From: Lentzea alba
Lineage (GTDB): Bacteria > Actinomycetota > Actinomycetes > Mycobacteriales > Pseudonocardiaceae
Reading direction: 5' to 3'
Length of the DNA stretch: 64,000 nt
Assembly (NCBI RefSeq): GCF_011067745.1
Contig: NZ_JAAMPJ010000007.1
Location: 166,591-230,590 of the forward strand
Shown here: one piece after another, positions 33,534 through 41,988 of the stretch
Position numbering within the stretch: the stretch's first letter is position 1
Layout: the number at the start of each line of letters is the position of its first letter
Made by a program: the position numbers and the translations under genes
Notes under the pieces: model-generated
Told to the model about the DNA's origin: nothing
The model's database searches: none
The model's input: the letters and a program-made list of their open reading frames with translations, nothing else

Positions 33534-34889
33534 TCAGGCCAGTCCGAACCGTTCGGAGTGCACCTGCCTGCGGGGAACCTTCGAGCGGCGCAACGCATCG
33601 AGCACGGCCGAGGTCATCGGGGGCGGGCCGCAGACGTACACGTCGCGGTCGGCCACGTCGGGTACCAGGGCACGGAGACGGTCCGGCTCGAACGGCGACG
33701 TGCCCTCTCCCGTGCGACCGGTGAGCAGGTGCAGTTGTCCGCCGCGGTCCGCGACCAGGGCTCGAACCTCGTCGAGCAGCACGGCGTCGTTCTCGTTGTG
33801 CGCCCGGTAAAGCACGACGACGTCGCCGGCCGGTTCCTCCTCCAGCAGGGCCCGGATCGGCGTGATCCCCACTCCTCCGGCGATCAGCAGTGCGCCGGGC
33901 CGCGTTCGGTGCAACGAGGTGAACGCCCCGTACGGTCCCTCGACGAACGCACGGCTCCCGACCGGGAGGTACCTCAGCCCGGCGCTGGTGCTGCCGACCG
34001 CCTTGGCGGTCAGGCGCAGCGTGCGCCCGTCGGGTGCCGCCGACAGCGAGAACGGATTCGCGAGCCACCAGTGGTTGTGCCCCGGGAACCGCCAGATGCA
34101 GAACTGGCCGGCCGAGGCGGGCAGCCTGTCGAGGTGGCGGCCGGTGACGTGCACCGACACGACGTCGTCCGACTCGTGCACGACCTCCGCGACCTGGAAC
34201 CGGTGATAGGCGTTGCGCCACAGAGGCATCACGATCCGGCCCGCGACCAGGGAGCCGAACGCGAACAGCCACAGGGTCCACCAGTACGCCTTCGCCGGCA
34301 CGGAGGAGTTGAAGGTCGTGGTCTCCAGCAACTGGTGGACGAGCGCCAGCCCCAACGCCAGGTACAGCAACAGGTGCACACCGTGCCAGGTCTCGTACCG
34401 CAGCCGCCGCCTCACATACCGGGCGGAGACCGCGGCGACCACGACGACGATCATCGCGGCGCACATCCCGAGCAGGGAGGCCGGCACCCCGGCCAGCGCG
34501 AAGAACGTCTTCGTCATCGACGCGTCATCGAGCCTCGCGTAGCCCAGCACCACCAGCACGGCGTGCGTGAGGATGGTCCACAGCAAGGTGAAGCCGACCC
34601 ACCGGTGCCACACCGTCAACCGGTCCATGCCGATACGGCGGTCGAGCCACGGCAGCCGGGCCACCAGCAGCAGCTGGAACAGCATCAGCACCGCGGCGTG
34701 CAGCCCGAAGAACTTGGCAACGGTGAGCACCCCGTTCTTGCCGGTCCCCGCGGTGAGAAAAAGGACCTCGACGATCACCAGGTTGACGATGACAAACGTC
34801 CACAGCGCCCACCGCGCCGCAACGACCGGAGCTACGGTGCGTTGCCGCACCTGAGAAATCCTCGTCTCCACCGCTTCCCTCTCGTCCAT
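33534..34889 (-). CDS. ferric reductase-like membrane flavoprotein (FNR type)
   Basis: 451-aa membrane oxidoreductase. About six helices form a ferric-reductase-like heme domain (1-215) with paired His in WHRWVGFTLLWTILTH and WHGVHLLLYLALGLALVHQ as heme ligands. A ferredoxin-NADP reductase module follows (about 220-451): FSLSAAPDGRTLRL, GPYGAFTS, IAGGVGITPIRALLEE and VYVCGPPPM. It moves electrons from NAD(P)H through FAD and heme across the membrane. ATG 34889 follows GGAGGAG. The physiological acceptor (iron, a quinone or a periplasmic protein) is not evident; the downstream lipoprotein is a candidate. Confidence 0.88.
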   Translation of the reverse strand: MDEREAVETRISQVRQRTVAPVVAARWALWTFVIVNLVIVEVLFLTAGTGKNGVLTVAKFFGLHAAVLMLFQLLLVARLPWLDRRIGMDRLTVWHRWVGFTLLWTILTHAVLVVLGYARLDDASMTKTFFALAGVPASLLGMCAAMIVVVVAAVSARYVRRRLRYETWHGVHLLLYLALGLALVHQLLETTTFNSSVPAKAYWWTLWLFAFGSLVAGRIVMPLWRNAYHRFQVAEVVHESDDVVSVHVTGRHLDRLPASAGQFCIWRFPGHNHWWLANPFSLSAAPDGRTLRLTAKAVGSTSAGLRYLPVGSRAFVEGPYGAFTSLHRTRPGALLIAGGVGITPIRALLEEEPAGDVVVLYRAHNENDAVLLDEVRALVADRGGQLHLLTGRTGEGTSPFEPDRLRALVPDVADRDVYVCGPPPMTSAVLDALRRSKVPRRQVHSERFGLA

Positions 34890-35041
34890 TTGACACACTC
34901 CTCCCAGTGGCCGCGAGGCCCCGCAGGTTCTTGACGTGACCAGCCGTCTACGGATCTTCAGCAGTGCTGTGTCGAGGGGCATCTGACATGTGATCACTCC
35001 AGACCCGGCGGCGGTTCCTGCCGCTGTCGCCGGTAGGTTGA

Positions 35042-35061
35042 GTGATTAACGTCTTAACCAC
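35042..35061. promoter_or_regulatory. candidate autoregulatory operator of the LacI gene
   Basis: An inverted repeat with arms GTGATTAA and TTAACCAC around CGTC (one mismatch), about 20 bp before the LacI start codon and in the divergent gap to the ferric-reductase-like gene. Its TTAAC core resembles the operator at 31834. Confidence 0.5.
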
Positions 35062-35083
35062 AAACCGGTACAGGGCTGTTGAG

Positions 35084-36184
35084 ATGGACATGAAGAACAC
35101 TCGTGTCTGGCGGCGTCCCACGCTCGGAGCCGTGGCCGCACGGGCCGGGGTGTCCACCGCCACGGTGTCGAACGCGCTCAACGGCACCGGACGGCTGTCC
35201 GACGCGACCAGGCAGCGCGTGATCGCCGCGGCACGCGAACTCGGCTACGCCCCGGCCAGCACGGCCCAGGCGGTGGCCTGCGGCGGCACGGGCGTGCTCG
35301 GCCTGACCATGACGACGTACGGCGAGCTTCCCGTCCCGTACACCGAGATCCCGTACTACGCACAACTGACGCTGGGCGCGATGGCGGCCGCACACGAGCG
35401 CGGCTACCTGCTCATGGTGATGCCGAATTCGTTGTCACCGTGGATGTGGCTCAACGCGCCGATGGACGGCGTCATCCACGTCGCACCGCGCGCCGACGAC
35501 CCGGTGTGCTCCCTCCTGCGGGAGCGCGGCATCCCGATCGTCAGCGACGGCCCGCCGCCCCAGCCGCGCTGGGGCGACGCGTGGGTGGCCACCGACTACG
35601 ACGCGGGCCTGCGTCTGCTGCTCGACCACCTCACGGAGGCCGGCGCCCGACGGATCGGGCTCACCCTGCCGCTGCACGACGACACGTATCCGCACCAGAT
35701 CGGACGCGCCTACGCATCCTGGTGCGCCGAACGCGACATGGCCACCCTCGTCGAGGAGTACGACTCACTGCCCGACTACTTCACGGCGGAACGGGAGGCA
35801 GTCGGCCGGCTGCTCCACCACGATCCACGACCCGACGCCGTCATCGGCGTCTACTCCGACTCCGGTCACAACATCCTCGCCGCTGCGAGGCACCACGGGC
35901 TTCGGGTACCGCAGGATCTGCTGGTGGCGTGCATCAGCGAGGATCCGGACTACGCGACGACGACCCCGCCCGTCACCACAGTCAGCCTCCGTCCGGACCG
36001 GGTGGGCGACGAAGCGGTCGACCTGCTGATCGCTCTCATCAACACCCGCACCGGGGTGGACCGACGCCGACTCGTGCAGCCGGTGCTGTCCACTCGCCAG
36101 TCCACCCGGCGCCCGGTGCGGGAAAGCAGTCCAGTCGACGCTGTGGGCACACGACCTGATGCAGCACGGCTGCACCCGGCCTGA
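35084..36184 (+). CDS. LacI-family transcriptional regulator
   Basis: 366-aa repressor. N-terminal HTH with hinge (TLGAVAARAGVSTATVSNAL, NGTGRLSDATRQRVIAAARE, LGYAPAS) and a periplasmic-binding-protein-like sugar domain (MPNSLSPWMWLNAPMDGVIH, PDAVIGVYSDSGHNIL). I prefer ATG 35084 (AGGG eight bases upstream) to the open frame from 35042, which would overlap the operator. ATG 35090 is also possible. The neighbouring glycosidase and the operators at 31834 and 35042 suggest control of plant-polysaccharide use plus self-repression (inference). Confidence 0.9.
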   Translation: MDMKNTRVWRRPTLGAVAARAGVSTATVSNALNGTGRLSDATRQRVIAAARELGYAPASTAQAVACGGTGVLGLTMTTYGELPVPYTEIPYYAQLTLGAMAAAHERGYLLMVMPNSLSPWMWLNAPMDGVIHVAPRADDPVCSLLRERGIPIVSDGPPPQPRWGDAWVATDYDAGLRLLLDHLTEAGARRIGLTLPLHDDTYPHQIGRAYASWCAERDMATLVEEYDSLPDYFTAEREAVGRLLHHDPRPDAVIGVYSDSGHNILAAARHHGLRVPQDLLVACISEDPDYATTTPPVTTVSLRPDRVGDEAVDLLIALINTRTGVDRRRLVQPVLSTRQSTRRPVRESSPVDAVGTRPDAARLHPA

Positions 36185-36202
36185 TCAACGAGTACGAACC
36201 CT

Positions 36203-36250
36203 GTGCGTGCCGAAACTGCATCCGTGCTGGTCAAGCGGCACGGTGAAGCT
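36203..36250. repeat. dispersed imperfect repeat, copy 2
   Basis: Starts GTGCGTGCCGAAA and contains GGTCAAGCGGCA then GGTGA, as in the copy at 27450. It lies between the LacI stop and the end of the minus-strand propeller-like gene, followed by small inverted repeats (GTCAGG-CTCTT-CCTGAC at 36314-36330). Confidence 0.65.
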
Positions 36251-36313
36251 GCGATGCCGGCCCAGCACCGTGCCGGGCGTGACTGAGAAACCTCGCGCCG
36301 ACGCGAACGAGGT

Positions 36314-36330
36314 GTCAGGCTCTTCCTGAC
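36314..36330. terminator. weak hairpin between convergent genes
   Basis: A 6-bp stem GTCAGG / CCTGAC with a CTCTT loop, three bases past the stop of the minus-strand propeller-like gene. It is a modest terminator candidate. Confidence 0.45.
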
Positions 36331-36332
36331 CA

Positions 36333-37442
36333 CTACCACGGGAACGCGGCCACCTCGACGTGTGCGCTTCCCGGGTTGAAGTAGGAGATCATCAGCTGGG
36401 AGTCCGTCGACAGCTCGGGATGTCCGGTCAGCGCACGACACAGGTCGAGGCCACTGCCGCCGGAACAGCCGACCTTTCCCCCGCCGGCACGGGTCCACGG
36501 ACCGGCCGGGCCGGGTGCCCGCCAGACCTCGAAGCCACCGGCCAGATCCTTCTGCACGATGGCGTTCAGGCCGTGACCGGTGAACTCGTGCACGGACAAC
36601 GCCAACGGTGCGGCGGGCATGACATTCGTCGCGTCCGCCGGATCCCGTGACATTCCGCCGTCGGTGTACCAGCGGTACTCGTTCACGGAACGCCACGACG
36701 CCGCGTTCGCGGCTACGCGGGCGGTGTAGGTGCTGCCGCTGGCGCACACGCCCCAGGCCGTCGCCGTGCATTCCGAGCCGTACAGGTACAGGTAGCCTCC
36801 GGAGATGATGGGAGACCCGAGGATTTCCGCGGCCCGCAGTTGCTCGCCGGGCCGGGAGATCACGGTGGTCTGCGCACGGATCGCGTTCGCCGCCGGATCG
36901 TATTCGGCGATCCCGAAGCGCTGCACGAGGAACGGTGTCGCGGTCCTGGTCACGCACACGTCGCCATAGGTGATCAGCAGCATGCCCTGGCGGGCCGTGA
37001 CCCCGGTGAGCCACGACGCCGGATACTGGGTGCCGTCGGCGGTGCACGGCTGCCCGGCGGGGTTCAGCAGTCCGGTCGGTGTCGGCAGGAACGGGGCCGG
37101 ACCGCCGTAGTGAGGGTGCGGACGTGGCGCGGCCGGCGGAGTCGGCAGTTCGTCGAGATCAGTCGGCACCTGACCAGGCACGTACGGACCGACAGCGGCT
37201 GTGGAGCCGCCGATGAAGTGCTCGCCGTTGAAGTCGGTCCACGCCGTGTCGCAGAACAACCAGACGCTCTGCCCCGGCGCGTTCGGCAACGCTTGGGAGA
37301 ACCCGCAGTCCCGGTTGAGGCTGACACCCCAGTAGTTCTCGAAGTTCGACAGCACCTTGGCCGGTGGTGCGGCGTCAGCAGCCGCGATTCCCCCACTGGC
37401 CAGCAAAATCATCACGGACAAGAGCACGACTCGTCGCCACAC
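36333..37442 (-). CDS. secreted DUF4185-like beta-propeller protein
   Basis: 369-aa exported protein. GTG 37442 follows GAGGGGG; the signal peptide is VVLLSVMILLASGGIAAADA. The mature part shows propeller-like repeats: NYWGVSLNRDCGFSQALPN, VWLFCDTAW, ILGSPIISGGYLYLYGSEC, SVNEYRWYTDGG and DSQLMISYFNPG. Several Cys pairs are present. The pattern recalls the DUF4185/GH43-like five-bladed propellers, but I see no convincing catalytic set, so it may bind rather than cleave glycans. It lies downstream of the subtilisin-lectin gene on the same strand, separated by a terminator. Confidence 0.7.
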   Translation of the reverse strand: MWRRVVLLSVMILLASGGIAAADAAPPAKVLSNFENYWGVSLNRDCGFSQALPNAPGQSVWLFCDTAWTDFNGEHFIGGSTAAVGPYVPGQVPTDLDELPTPPAAPRPHPHYGGPAPFLPTPTGLLNPAGQPCTADGTQYPASWLTGVTARQGMLLITYGDVCVTRTATPFLVQRFGIAEYDPAANAIRAQTTVISRPGEQLRAAEILGSPIISGGYLYLYGSECTATAWGVCASGSTYTARVAANAASWRSVNEYRWYTDGGMSRDPADATNVMPAAPLALSVHEFTGHGLNAIVQKDLAGGFEVWRAPGPAGPWTRAGGGKVGCSGGSGLDLCRALTGHPELSTDSQLMISYFNPGSAHVEVAAFPW

Positions 37443-37535
37443 AACGCCCCCTCGGCATCCGAGCACACGAACGTAGCAGCAACGTCGGCCGGGCACGAGG
37501 GGTCATTGGCAAGGCCTCGACAACCGCCGCCAATT

Positions 37536-37567
37536 CCGCGGGCGGGACGAGTTCGCCCCGCCCGCGG
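37536..37567 (-). terminator. terminator of the RHS-protease transcription unit
   Basis: A perfect 11-bp GC-only stem (CCGCGGGCGGG / CCCGCCCGCGG) with a 10-nt loop, ten bases past the stop of the subtilisin-lectin gene. Confidence 0.8.
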
Positions 37568-37576
37568 ACCGTGGGG

Positions 37577-40500
37577 TCAGCTAGCTCGGACCGGCACCGC
37601 CCACCGCTGGTTGCCGTTGGCCAGGCAGTCCCAGATCTGGATCCTGTTGCCGTTGGCCGTGCCGGCCGAGTCGTTGTCGACGCACCGGTTGGCCTGCACG
37701 TTGACGATGGTCCCGTCCGGCCGGGGCGCCCACTGCTGGCTGCGGAAACCGGCCGTGCAGCCGGCGACACCGATGGCCGACGCGTTGGCCGTGCTGCCGA
37801 TGTCCAGGCAGTGCGCCTTCGACTGGATGGTGCCGTCACCGGTGGCTACCCAGTGCTGGCCCAACTCGCCGTAGTTGCAGGTCCACAGCCAGACGCGGCC
37901 GGTGGCAGGGTTGCCGTCGGTGATGTCGACGCACTTGGCGCTGAAACCGACGAGCTGGCCGCCCCACAGGTGCTGCGCGCTCATCCGCCAGTTCTGCAGC
38001 GCACTCGACGAGCAGTCCTGGAGGGTGAACCGCGCCTCCCTGTTGTTCGACGCCGCCGTGAGACAACGGCCGGACGCGGGGTTCAGCACGGTGCCGTCCG
38101 GCCGGAGCTCCCACATGGCACCCGAGCCAGGATTCGGTCCACAGTCCCACAGCAGGACCGGAGTGCCGGCAGCGGTTCCGCCGAAGTGCGCCAGGAGGCA
38201 CTTGCCCGCCGCCCGCAGCGAGCCGTCGCCAGGGGCGGTCCAGACCTGGGCCGCATTGCGCCAGCAGTCCCAGACGTGCACGTTGTTGCTGCGCGGGTCA
38301 CCGTTGATCACGTCCACGCACTTTCCGGCCGGGTTCACGAGAGCGCCGATCGTGCCGCGCTGTTCGGAGGTGCGCCAGACCTGTTCGGACCGGCCGGTGC
38401 AGTCCTGGATCTGGATCGCCGCGCCGTGCGCGCCCGACACCGGGGTCAGGCAGCGGTTCGACGCGGGGTTCACGATCGTCCCGTCCGGCCGCAGAACCCA
38501 TTGCTGCGCACCGGTTTCACCGGCACCGCACGTCCACAGCAGCACCGAGGTGCCGTGAGCCGTGAGCCCGCGGTCGACCGTGATGCACCGGCCCGCCGTG
38601 ATGATCGTGCCATCACCCGCCGTGGTCCACAGCTGGCCGGTGATCGGGGCACAGTCGCGCAACGTCAGCCTGCCGTCGTCCGGGTTGCCGTCCCACAGGT
38701 CGAGGCAGCGGTTGTTGACGCCCTTGATCTGGCCGGTCGTCACCGGGGTGTTCCGCTTGATCCGCACGTTGCGGAAGTTCACCTCGCCGTCGGAGCCGGC
38801 CTGGATCCCGATGAAGCTGTTGGCGTTGAGCCGGGCCGGGTCGTTGGTGGTGTACTCGTTGACCTTCTGGCCGTTGCTCCACACCGTCACCGTGTTCCAC
38901 GCGACGGTGATGTCCATCTGGTTCCAGAACCCGCGTGGGTTGTTGTTGCTGCCCTGCGCGGGTCGTCCCGGCTTGATGTCACCCGCCCCGCTGATCCCGA
39001 GGTCCACCTCCAGGCCGCGGTTCGCCGGCACGGCCGGGTCGCTGCCCGGGCTCGGGAACATCACGTACACACCGGAGTTCGCGTTGTCCGCGGTCGCTCT
39101 CCAGTCGAACCGGACGGTGTAGTCGCCGCCGTAGGTGTGGGCGGAGTACCAGGTGACGCCCGTACCCGGCCGGGTCGCGAGCTCACAGCCCTGTTCGACG
39201 AGACCGGTCGAACCAGCTGTCTGCCATCCGGCCAGCGTCGACTCGACGCGCCCGTCGAAGGCGGTGTTGAAACCCTGCTCCCCCAACGGCTGCACGCAGT
39301 GCGACCCGCCGTCGTCCGGCACTCGGGGACCGCCGACGAAGTAGCCTGCCGCGTCCACTGCCACCCTGGCGCGGCCGCGTTCGTTGCGCAGCAACACCTT
39401 TCCGCTCGCGCCGAGAGGGCTGAACGTCGTCGCGGCCATGGTCTCCCGTTGACGCAGACCCATCATCGTGACAGGGCTGCGATGCGCTTCGAACGCGCTC
39501 AGGGACACCTCGGTACCGAGGCTGTCCTCCGCCGCGTTCACGGTGAGCACGGCGGCCGATGCGGTGGAACCGATGCCCGCCTGGCCGCCCACCTGGAACT
39601 GCGCGTTCTCGCCGTGGCCGATGGCGGTCGTGCGGCCACCCGTTCCGGTGTCGGTGTCGACGATCCGCGTCGGTTCGGGGAGCGCGACGAACCGGCCGCC
39701 GTCTCCCGGCGCGAACCAGCCGACGACGTCGACCAGCGCGCCGGTTGTGCCGATTGCGTTGCGCAGCCGGAACTTCCCGTCGTCGGCGATCGCGACGATC
39801 GACGTGTTGGACAGGCGATCGGCAGCCGCGAAGTTCACCGTCGTCCCGGCGTAGTCGCGAGCGTAGGCCGCGAGAGCCGTGTGGCCGGTGGCTTCCAGAC
39901 CGGTGATGTTGACCAGCACCGCCGTCGCGTTGGACGGCACACCGGCCACGCCGTGTGCCTGGATCTCCCGCACTTCGCCTTCGCCGAGCGGACTCTTGCC
40001 AGGTCCTCTGGTGTCGAGCACCCGCTGCGGCACGGGCTTGGCGAAGTAGGCGGACGCGCTGCCGGGTGAGAAGTAGCCGAGCATGTCGGCCTCGACCACG
40101 ACGTGACCGGCTCCTGCCCGCAACCGGACGGCCCGGTCCGCGCCGACCTTCGCCACGACCATCACGTCGCGGTAGCCGCTGCCAGGCCACACCTTGATCG
40201 TGGTCGCCTTGCTGTTGGAACCGGCAGGGTTCTCCGGGAACACGTCGATCCCGCTTGCCACGTCCGGGCCGCTCTCCGGCGCGGTGCGCACGGCGACGTT
40301 GAACACCACGGCGGTCGTGTCGTTCGGGATGTTCGCCGGCATCGGCAGCGTGAACACCTCGCGTGGCGCGTAGGTGCGGTTCTGCAACTGCCGTGGGATC
40401 GCGAGCGGGGTGTAGCCGGAGCCGGTGACCGTCGGGATGTCGGTGGGCTGCCCGAGGTGCAGCGTTCCCTTGCCCCACAGGTTGTCCGAGCGCTTCGGGC

Positions 40501-41968
40501 TGGTCCTCGCGAGCAGCGCGCTCTCCAGCTGCGCGGCGTCGAGCTGCGGGTTGGCCGACTTCAGCAGCGCCGCCGCACCGGCGACGTGCGCCGCCGCGAT
40601 CGAGGTGCCCTGCGCGGTCAGCGTCGACGTGCTCACCTCGGTGAAGCCGACGAGGTCCGGTTTCTGCCTGCCGTCCACCGTCGGGCCCTGGCCGCTGCCT
40701 CGCCCGAGTTCGCCCGAGTTCGGCCGCGTCGCACCGACCGCCAGCACGGCGGGCGAGGTCGCCGGTTCGGTGACGCTGCCGGCGGGCGTGGTGAACTGCA
40801 ACGCGCTGTCCGCACCCGCCACGAACAGGTCGAGCCTGCGGGAGTCCGGCACGTTGTGGCGCTTGACGTAGATCCAGTACGGCCGCGCGTCCTCACCGTT
40901 GCTGAACGTCACCTCCTCGGTCGGTTTGCCCGCCGCGTCGCGCTGACCGGTCGTGCCCGCCGCCATGATCTCCGGGTCGGTCAGGCCCGTCGGCGGGCGC
41001 TGCGCCTTCATCACGTAGACGTCGAGGTCCTCTGTGGACCGTGCCCAGGCGTCCCAGCGCAGGCCCACCGTGATCTTCTGGTGCGGCCGGGCGTTGAACC
41101 CGTTGTTCTGCGCGGTGCCGCTGAACTCCACCCACGAGTCGCCGTTCACGTCCACGGCGTTGCCCGCGAAGTGGTGGTCGGCGAGGTTGCCCGCCGCCAC
41201 GGACCACAGCACGCCGGCCTGCTTCGACTTCCGCACGACGTCGGCGGGGCTGTCGGACTCACCGGTGCCGTCACCGCGGCCGGAAGTGAGGAACCCGATC
41301 GCCGCCGTGATCACCTGAACACCCTGCTGCCGCAACCACTCCTCGGCGGCGGGCAGGTCGAGCGGACCGTCGATGCACGCCAGTGCCAACGCCGCGTCCG
41401 GCGCCATGTCGTGCACGACCTCCGCGACCGCCACCCCGTGCGGCTCGAACTTCGTCGCGTCACGGCAGCCGCTGAGGTTGGTGGCGGCCTGCGGCACCTC
41501 ACCCGCGGCCTGGGCGTCCGCGAGGCCGGTGAAGCCGACGTCGATGATCCCGACCTTGACCCCGGCACCCTTCTTGCCCGCGGCGATCCAGTTGTGCGCG
41601 TTGGACGCTGCGACGCCCTCGGACGTGATCGCCATCGGGATGGCGCGTTCCGGCCGGCGGATCTGGGTCACCGACGGCACTTTCGCCAGTTCGCCGATCT
41701 TGTCCGCGGGAACGGCGACCTGCATCCGGTTGCCCGCGCTGGCCGTCACCTCTCCCCCGAGCTTGCGGACAGCCGCCTTGGCCGCGGCGGGGACGCCGTC
41801 GACGTACAGCAGCAGCCTGCCGTCCTGGTCCTTCGGCACCGCCTCGGCGGGTCTGGACGACGTCACCGCGTCCGTCGCCGCGGGTTTCGCGGTCGCCGGC
41901 GTTGCCACACCGGCCATCACTGTCAGCACGGCCAAACCGGCTGTGCACCAACGTGCTGCTCGTTTCAC
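37577..41968 (-). CDS. secreted subtilisin-like protease with DUF1080 and ricin-lectin domains
   Basis: 1463-aa exported modular protein. Signal peptide (1-28), then S8 domain (about 130-490) with Asp143 in GIIDVGF, His177 in EPHGVAVAEVV and Ser456 in AQGTSIAAAHVAG; the Asp motif is DVG rather than the usual DTG/DSG. Next come beta-sandwich repeats with LGYFSP and RVLDTR signatures (about 500-885), a 3-keto-disaccharide hydrolase/DUF1080-like sandwich (about 893-1073; FWNQMDITVAWNTVTVW) and three ricin B-type lectin units (about 1077-1463; repeated CLD/CVD and QxW motifs). GTG 41968 follows GGGGGAA. It begins 20 bp after the RHS toxin gene and is surely cotranscribed. Probable role: glycan-anchored proteolysis, perhaps toxin processing (inference). 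Confidence 0.9.
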   Translation of the reverse strand: MKRAARWCTAGLAVLTVMAGVATPATAKPAATDAVTSSRPAEAVPKDQDGRLLLYVDGVPAAAKAAVRKLGGEVTASAGNRMQVAVPADKIGELAKVPSVTQIRRPERAIPMAITSEGVAASNAHNWIAAGKKGAGVKVGIIDVGFTGLADAQAAGEVPQAATNLSGCRDATKFEPHGVAVAEVVHDMAPDAALALACIDGPLDLPAAEEWLRQQGVQVITAAIGFLTSGRGDGTGESDSPADVVRKSKQAGVLWSVAAGNLADHHFAGNAVDVNGDSWVEFSGTAQNNGFNARPHQKITVGLRWDAWARSTEDLDVYVMKAQRPPTGLTDPEIMAAGTTGQRDAAGKPTEEVTFSNGEDARPYWIYVKRHNVPDSRRLDLFVAGADSALQFTTPAGSVTEPATSPAVLAVGATRPNSGELGRGSGQGPTVDGRQKPDLVGFTEVSTSTLTAQGTSIAAAHVAGAAALLKSANPQLDAAQLESALLARTSPKRSDNLWGKGTLHLGQPTDIPTVTGSGYTPLAIPRQLQNRTYAPREVFTLPMPANIPNDTTAVVFNVAVRTAPESGPDVASGIDVFPENPAGSNSKATTIKVWPGSGYRDVMVVAKVGADRAVRLRAGAGHVVVEADMLGYFSPGSASAYFAKPVPQRVLDTRGPGKSPLGEGEVREIQAHGVAGVPSNATAVLVNITGLEATGHTALAAYARDYAGTTVNFAAADRLSNTSIVAIADDGKFRLRNAIGTTGALVDVVGWFAPGDGGRFVALPEPTRIVDTDTGTGGRTTAIGHGENAQFQVGGQAGIGSTASAAVLTVNAAEDSLGTEVSLSAFEAHRSPVTMMGLRQRETMAATTFSPLGASGKVLLRNERGRARVAVDAAGYFVGGPRVPDDGGSHCVQPLGEQGFNTAFDGRVESTLAGWQTAGSTGLVEQGCELATRPGTGVTWYSAHTYGGDYTVRFDWRATADNANSGVYVMFPSPGSDPAVPANRGLEVDLGISGAGDIKPGRPAQGSNNNPRGFWNQMDITVAWNTVTVWSNGQKVNEYTTNDPARLNANSFIGIQAGSDGEVNFRNVRIKRNTPVTTGQIKGVNNRCLDLWDGNPDDGRLTLRDCAPITGQLWTTAGDGTIITAGRCITVDRGLTAHGTSVLLWTCGAGETGAQQWVLRPDGTIVNPASNRCLTPVSGAHGAAIQIQDCTGRSEQVWRTSEQRGTIGALVNPAGKCVDVINGDPRSNNVHVWDCWRNAAQVWTAPGDGSLRAAGKCLLAHFGGTAAGTPVLLWDCGPNPGSGAMWELRPDGTVLNPASGRCLTAASNNREARFTLQDCSSSALQNWRMSAQHLWGGQLVGFSAKCVDITDGNPATGRVWLWTCNYGELGQHWVATGDGTIQSKAHCLDIGSTANASAIGVAGCTAGFRSQQWAPRPDGTIVNVQANRCVDNDSAGTANGNRIQIWDCLANGNQRWAVPVRAS

Positions 41969-41988
41969 TGTTTCCCCCAGGAGAGATG

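Noticed and set aside
37577..41968. Calling the DUF1080-like segment a disaccharide hydrolase
   Set aside because: In such modular proteins this sandwich often serves as a binding module; catalytic residues could not be assigned.
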